Assembly: GCA_964483045.1 (NCBI GenBank) | Contig: CAYZZK010000043.1 | Span: 1-8,224, forward strand | Direction: 5' to 3' | From: JBBTYG01 sp964483045 | GTDB taxonomy: Bacteria > Patescibacteriota > Minisyncoccia > UBA6257 > 2-01-FULL-56-20 | Length of the DNA stretch: 8,224 nt | Part shown: positions 6,295 through 8,224 of the stretch, piece by piece | How positions within the stretch are numbered: the first letter of the stretch is position 1 | Layout of the letters: each line of letters opens with the position of its first letter | Made by a program: the position numbers and the translations under genes | The notes under the pieces: model-generated | Told to the model about the DNA's origin: nothing | The model's input: only the letters and a program-made list of their open reading frames with translations | The model's database searches: none

Positions 6295-6942
6295 TTATAG
6301 CTCTTTTTTCGCCGGCACGCCTTCCGCGATGGTTTTCTTAGGGATTAGGATTTGAAGCTTTGGAATCATCGTGAGAACCAAAATCGAGAGCAGAGAAAAG
6401 AATGCGGCGCAAAAAAATACGGCGGGAAACCCGAAATTAGCCGCGATAACGCCGCCGAAAAATCCACTTATTCCCGCGCCAATGCTTATTGCAACGCTAT
6501 CGAGTGCCCATTCGAAAGAAACTTTGTCTCTATCCAGATGCCTCGAAAAAATCCCGGGCCAGGCGACCGCGTAAAAAGCAATCCCGACTGCGTGAAGAGA
6601 TTGGACAAGATATAGCTGCCATACTTCCCGTACGAATATAAAAAGGATCGCGGAAAAAGAAGCGATCATCAGCCCCACGATCATCATATAAAAATCGTCC
6701 TTTTCTCCCTCGCTCCGATCCAGAAATTCCGCGAGAGGCAATTGGATTAAGGATCTCAAAATCCAGTATATCGCCGCCGAAAGGCCCACGGTCACCAGGG
6801 TGGCGCCACGGATAGATTCCAAAACAAAAATGGAGAATATCGGCTCGATAAGGCCCCAGCCGGCCAAAAGCACGAGATCGCTTAGCACGAGATACTTCAC
6901 CAGCTTGTTCAGTTTTATGTTGATGTTTACGCGTATCCGCAT
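6295..6942 (-). CDS. Half-size MFS-type membrane protein (six helices)
   Basis: Integral membrane protein of 215 residues from the ATG at 6942. Six hydrophobic segments are visible at about 17-42, 47-73, 84-104, 108-130, 146-170 and 173-193, with a basic amphipathic start (MRIRVNINIKLNKL) and a polar C-terminal tail rich in Lys. Between helices 2 and 3 the loop FLDRSEGEKDD (73-83) resembles the Major Facilitator motif A (D-R-x-G-x-K). This is the topology of one MFS half, whereas a complete transporter has 12 helices in about 400 residues. It ends cleanly in TAA 5 bases before polX, with no second half in the window, so it is probably a genuine short protein that would have to dimerise. A TTG at 6972 would add 10 residues and overlap the Clp gene by 20 bases; the ATG at 6942 gives a clean 10-base gap and is preferred. 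Its substrate is unknown. Confidence 0.7.
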   Translation of the reverse strand: MRIRVNINIKLNKLVKYLVLSDLVLLAGWGLIEPIFSIFVLESIRGATLVTVGLSAAIYWILRSLIQLPLAEFLDRSEGEKDDFYMMIVGLMIASFSAILFIFVREVWQLYLVQSLHAVGIAFYAVAWPGIFSRHLDRDKVSFEWALDSVAISIGAGISGFFGGVIAANFGFPAVFFCAAFFSLLSILVLTMIPKLQILIPKKTIAEGVPAKKEL

Positions 6943-6952
6943 GCGAGGTGTA

Positions 6953-8224
6953 CTAGTCCGATATTGGAACAAATTCGACTTCCTCCCCTTTCATGACGAC
7001 TTTCGTGCGGTTTCCTTTCGAAATTTCTTTTTCAAGTATTTTTTTCGAAAGCGGGGATCGCAGTTTTTCGTCTATCACCCGCCGCAGGGGACGCGCTCCG
7101 AATGCGGGGTCGTATCCGAGCTGGGCAAACTTTTGAATAACGCCTTGGTCGAATTCCAGGGTTATCCCCTGCTCTTCAAGCGCCGCGGAGACTTCCTTCA
7201 GATACAGGGCGACCACCTGCTCCAGGTCTTTCGGAAGCAAATTTTTGAACACCACGATTTTGGAAAACCGGTTCAGCAGTTCCGGCTTGAACACATCCGT
7301 CAGTTTTTTCTTCAGGTATTCAGCGACGTCCGTCATCGACTCTCCCTTGTTCAACGCTTCATTCACAATGTCGGAGTGGGCGTTCGACGTGGCGATGATA
7401 ATTGTATTCGTGAAATCAACCGTCCTGCCGAGATTATCCGTCAAGCGGCCGTCATCGAAAACCTGCAGGAACAAGTTCAAAATATCCGGAAACGCTTTTT
7501 CGAATTCGTCGAGTAACACGAGACTATACGGTTTTTGGAGAATCGCATCCGTAAGCGCTCCGGAGGTGTGTCCGTCCGGAGAGCCGATGAATCGGAAAAA
7601 ACTTTGCTTGTCTTGATACTCCGTCATGTCAAATCGCACCATCAGCTTCTCCGAACCGAACTGGATTTTGGCGAGCGTTTTGGCAAGTTCCGTTTTGCCG
7701 ACGCCGGTTGGACCGACAAACAGGAAGCTCGCGATCGGCCCGCCTTTTCTCGAAAGGCCGCTTCGATACTCCCGAATCGCCTCGGCGACCGCCTTCACCG
7801 CTTCCTCCTGGCCTACGATCCGCTCATGGATAAGCTCTTCGAGATTCAACAGCTTTTTCGATTCGGCTTCCCCCGCCTCGTGCATCGGGATATCGATCTT
7901 CGCTTCGGCGGCGGCAATCACTTCTTCGGGCCCGACCACTTTCTTGCCGGCTTTTTGCGCATCGACAAGGGCGCTTTTTAGAATTTCCTCCGCGCTCGAC
8001 GGCAAAAATTTGTTGTGAAAATATTTCCGGCCCAGCGAGACCGCTTTTTTCACGGCCCCGAAGCTGATCGTGGCTCCGAACTCACGCTCCAGTATCAGAC
8101 TTTCGTAGCTTAAAAGTTTTTCGGCATCCGTCTCCTTGATTTCCCCTACCCGTATCACTTCGAACGCGCCGACAAAATCGCTTCTCGGTTCTACGAATTC
8201 CTTGAACTCTTTAGGATAGGTCGT
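6953..8224 (-). CDS. Clp/Hsp100 AAA+ ATPase, C-terminal part (5' truncated), without M-domain
   Basis: Hexameric protein unfoldase of the ClpA/B/C group. The frame is open to the window edge, so the 424 residues seen are only the C-terminal part; a GTG at 8158 falls mid-domain and is not the start. Residues 1-83 are the end of the first AAA+ module (TTYPKEFKEFVEPRSDF, then GRKYFHNKFLP). The second module has Walker A GPTGVGKT (171-178), Walker B LVLLDE (235-240), sensor 1 ATSN (278-281), arginine finger LLNRF (316-320) and sensor 2 GARPLRR (376-382). Only about 30 residues join the modules, so the coiled-coil M-domain of ClpB and ClpC is missing. The NBD2 pore loop, usually G-Y-V-G-Y, is shortened to GHTSG (218-222), and no Ile/Leu/Val-Gly-Phe tripeptide for ClpP docking follows sensor 1. 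ATPase residues are intact. It is the first visible gene of the Clp-MFS-polX transcript. Confidence 0.9.
   Translation of the reverse strand, partial: TTYPKEFKEFVEPRSDFVGAFEVIRVGEIKETDAEKLLSYESLILEREFGATISFGAVKKAVSLGRKYFHNKFLPSSAEEILKSALVDAQKAGKKVVGPEEVIAAAEAKIDIPMHEAGEAESKKLLNLEELIHERIVGQEEAVKAVAEAIREYRSGLSRKGGPIASFLFVGPTGVGKTELAKTLAKIQFGSEKLMVRFDMTEYQDKQSFFRFIGSPDGHTSGALTDAILQKPYSLVLLDEFEKAFPDILNLFLQVFDDGRLTDNLGRTVDFTNTIIIATSNAHSDIVNEALNKGESMTDVAEYLKKKLTDVFKPELLNRFSKIVVFKNLLPKDLEQVVALYLKEVSAALEEQGITLEFDQGVIQKFAQLGYDPAFGARPLRRVIDEKLRSPLSKKILEKEISKGNRTKVVMKGEEVEFVPISD

Noticed and set aside
6943..6972. TTG start at 6972 for the MFS-type protein
   Set aside because: It would overlap the Clp gene by 20 bases and adds a polar stretch without homology; ATG 6942 gives a normal start just before the basic amphipathic segment.
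6800..7516. Long plus-strand frame of 238 codons opposite the Clp and MFS genes
   Set aside because: It spans the junction of two well-supported minus-strand genes, is rich in Phe, Arg and Gln, and shows no motif.
8156..8158. GTG as the start of the Clp gene
   Set aside because: Codons upstream to the window edge (for example TTYPKEFKEFVEPRSDF) are clearly Hsp100 NBD1 sequence, so the gene is cut by the window.
1..8224. CRISPR array, insertion sequence, tRNA, rRNA, integrase or toxin-antitoxin pair
   Set aside because: I looked on both strands and found no spaced direct repeats, terminal inverted repeats, transposase motifs or cloverleaf-like segments; all longer frames are explained by the listed genes.

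Overview
The window reads as a chromosomal segment of an ultra-small Candidate Phyla Radiation (Patescibacteria) bacterium, most likely Parcubacteria-like. This rests on the gene set and on gene form, not on a marker gene. The signs are a MurE-type ligase without its UDP-binding domain, a PolX with an N-terminal polymerase and a C-terminal PHP domain, an M-domain-free Clp ATPase, a half-size MFS protein, very tight packing, and start codons with no visible Shine-Dalgarno sequence. TGA is a genuine stop codon (it ends the FemAB, Nudix and PolX genes), so this is the standard bacterial code, not the UGA-Gly code of SR1/Gracilibacteria.

Plus strand, 1-4018. First comes the 3' end of an unrecognised gene with an OB-like C-terminus. 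A roughly 290-base gap without a confident gene follows, then a membrane-anchored CE4 polysaccharide deacetylase with a terminator behind it. A good extended -10 promoter then drives a two-gene cell-envelope operon: a FemAB/FemX-type aminoacyl transferase overlapping by ATGA with a MurE-like ligase. MurE-type enzymes add residue 3 of the peptidoglycan stem peptide, and FemAB enzymes usually extend the side chain of that residue, so the pair makes biochemical sense.

Minus strand, 8224-3963. The C-terminal half of a Clp/Hsp100 ATPase (cut by the window edge) is followed after about 10 bases by a six-helix MFS-type membrane protein and after 5 more by a full-length PolX. These three look like one transcript ending in a bidirectional terminator whose stem contains the PolX stop codon. 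A separate promoter just beyond it drives an Ap4A-hydrolase-like Nudix gene, whose 3' end overlaps the end of the MurE-like gene tail to tail by 56 bases.

The most unusual points are these. PolX has Gln in place of both His of the first PHP metal motif, while the other seven metal ligands are intact. The MurE-like ligase carries a hydrophobic N-terminal helix in place of its UDP-binding domain and lacks the DNPR diaminopimelate motif. The Clp ATPase lacks the M-domain, the pore Tyr and the ClpP-docking tripeptide. I see no mobile element, CRISPR array, tRNA or rRNA, and no clearly new defence-type system. The best candidate for an under-described module is the FemAB plus truncated MurE-like pair.
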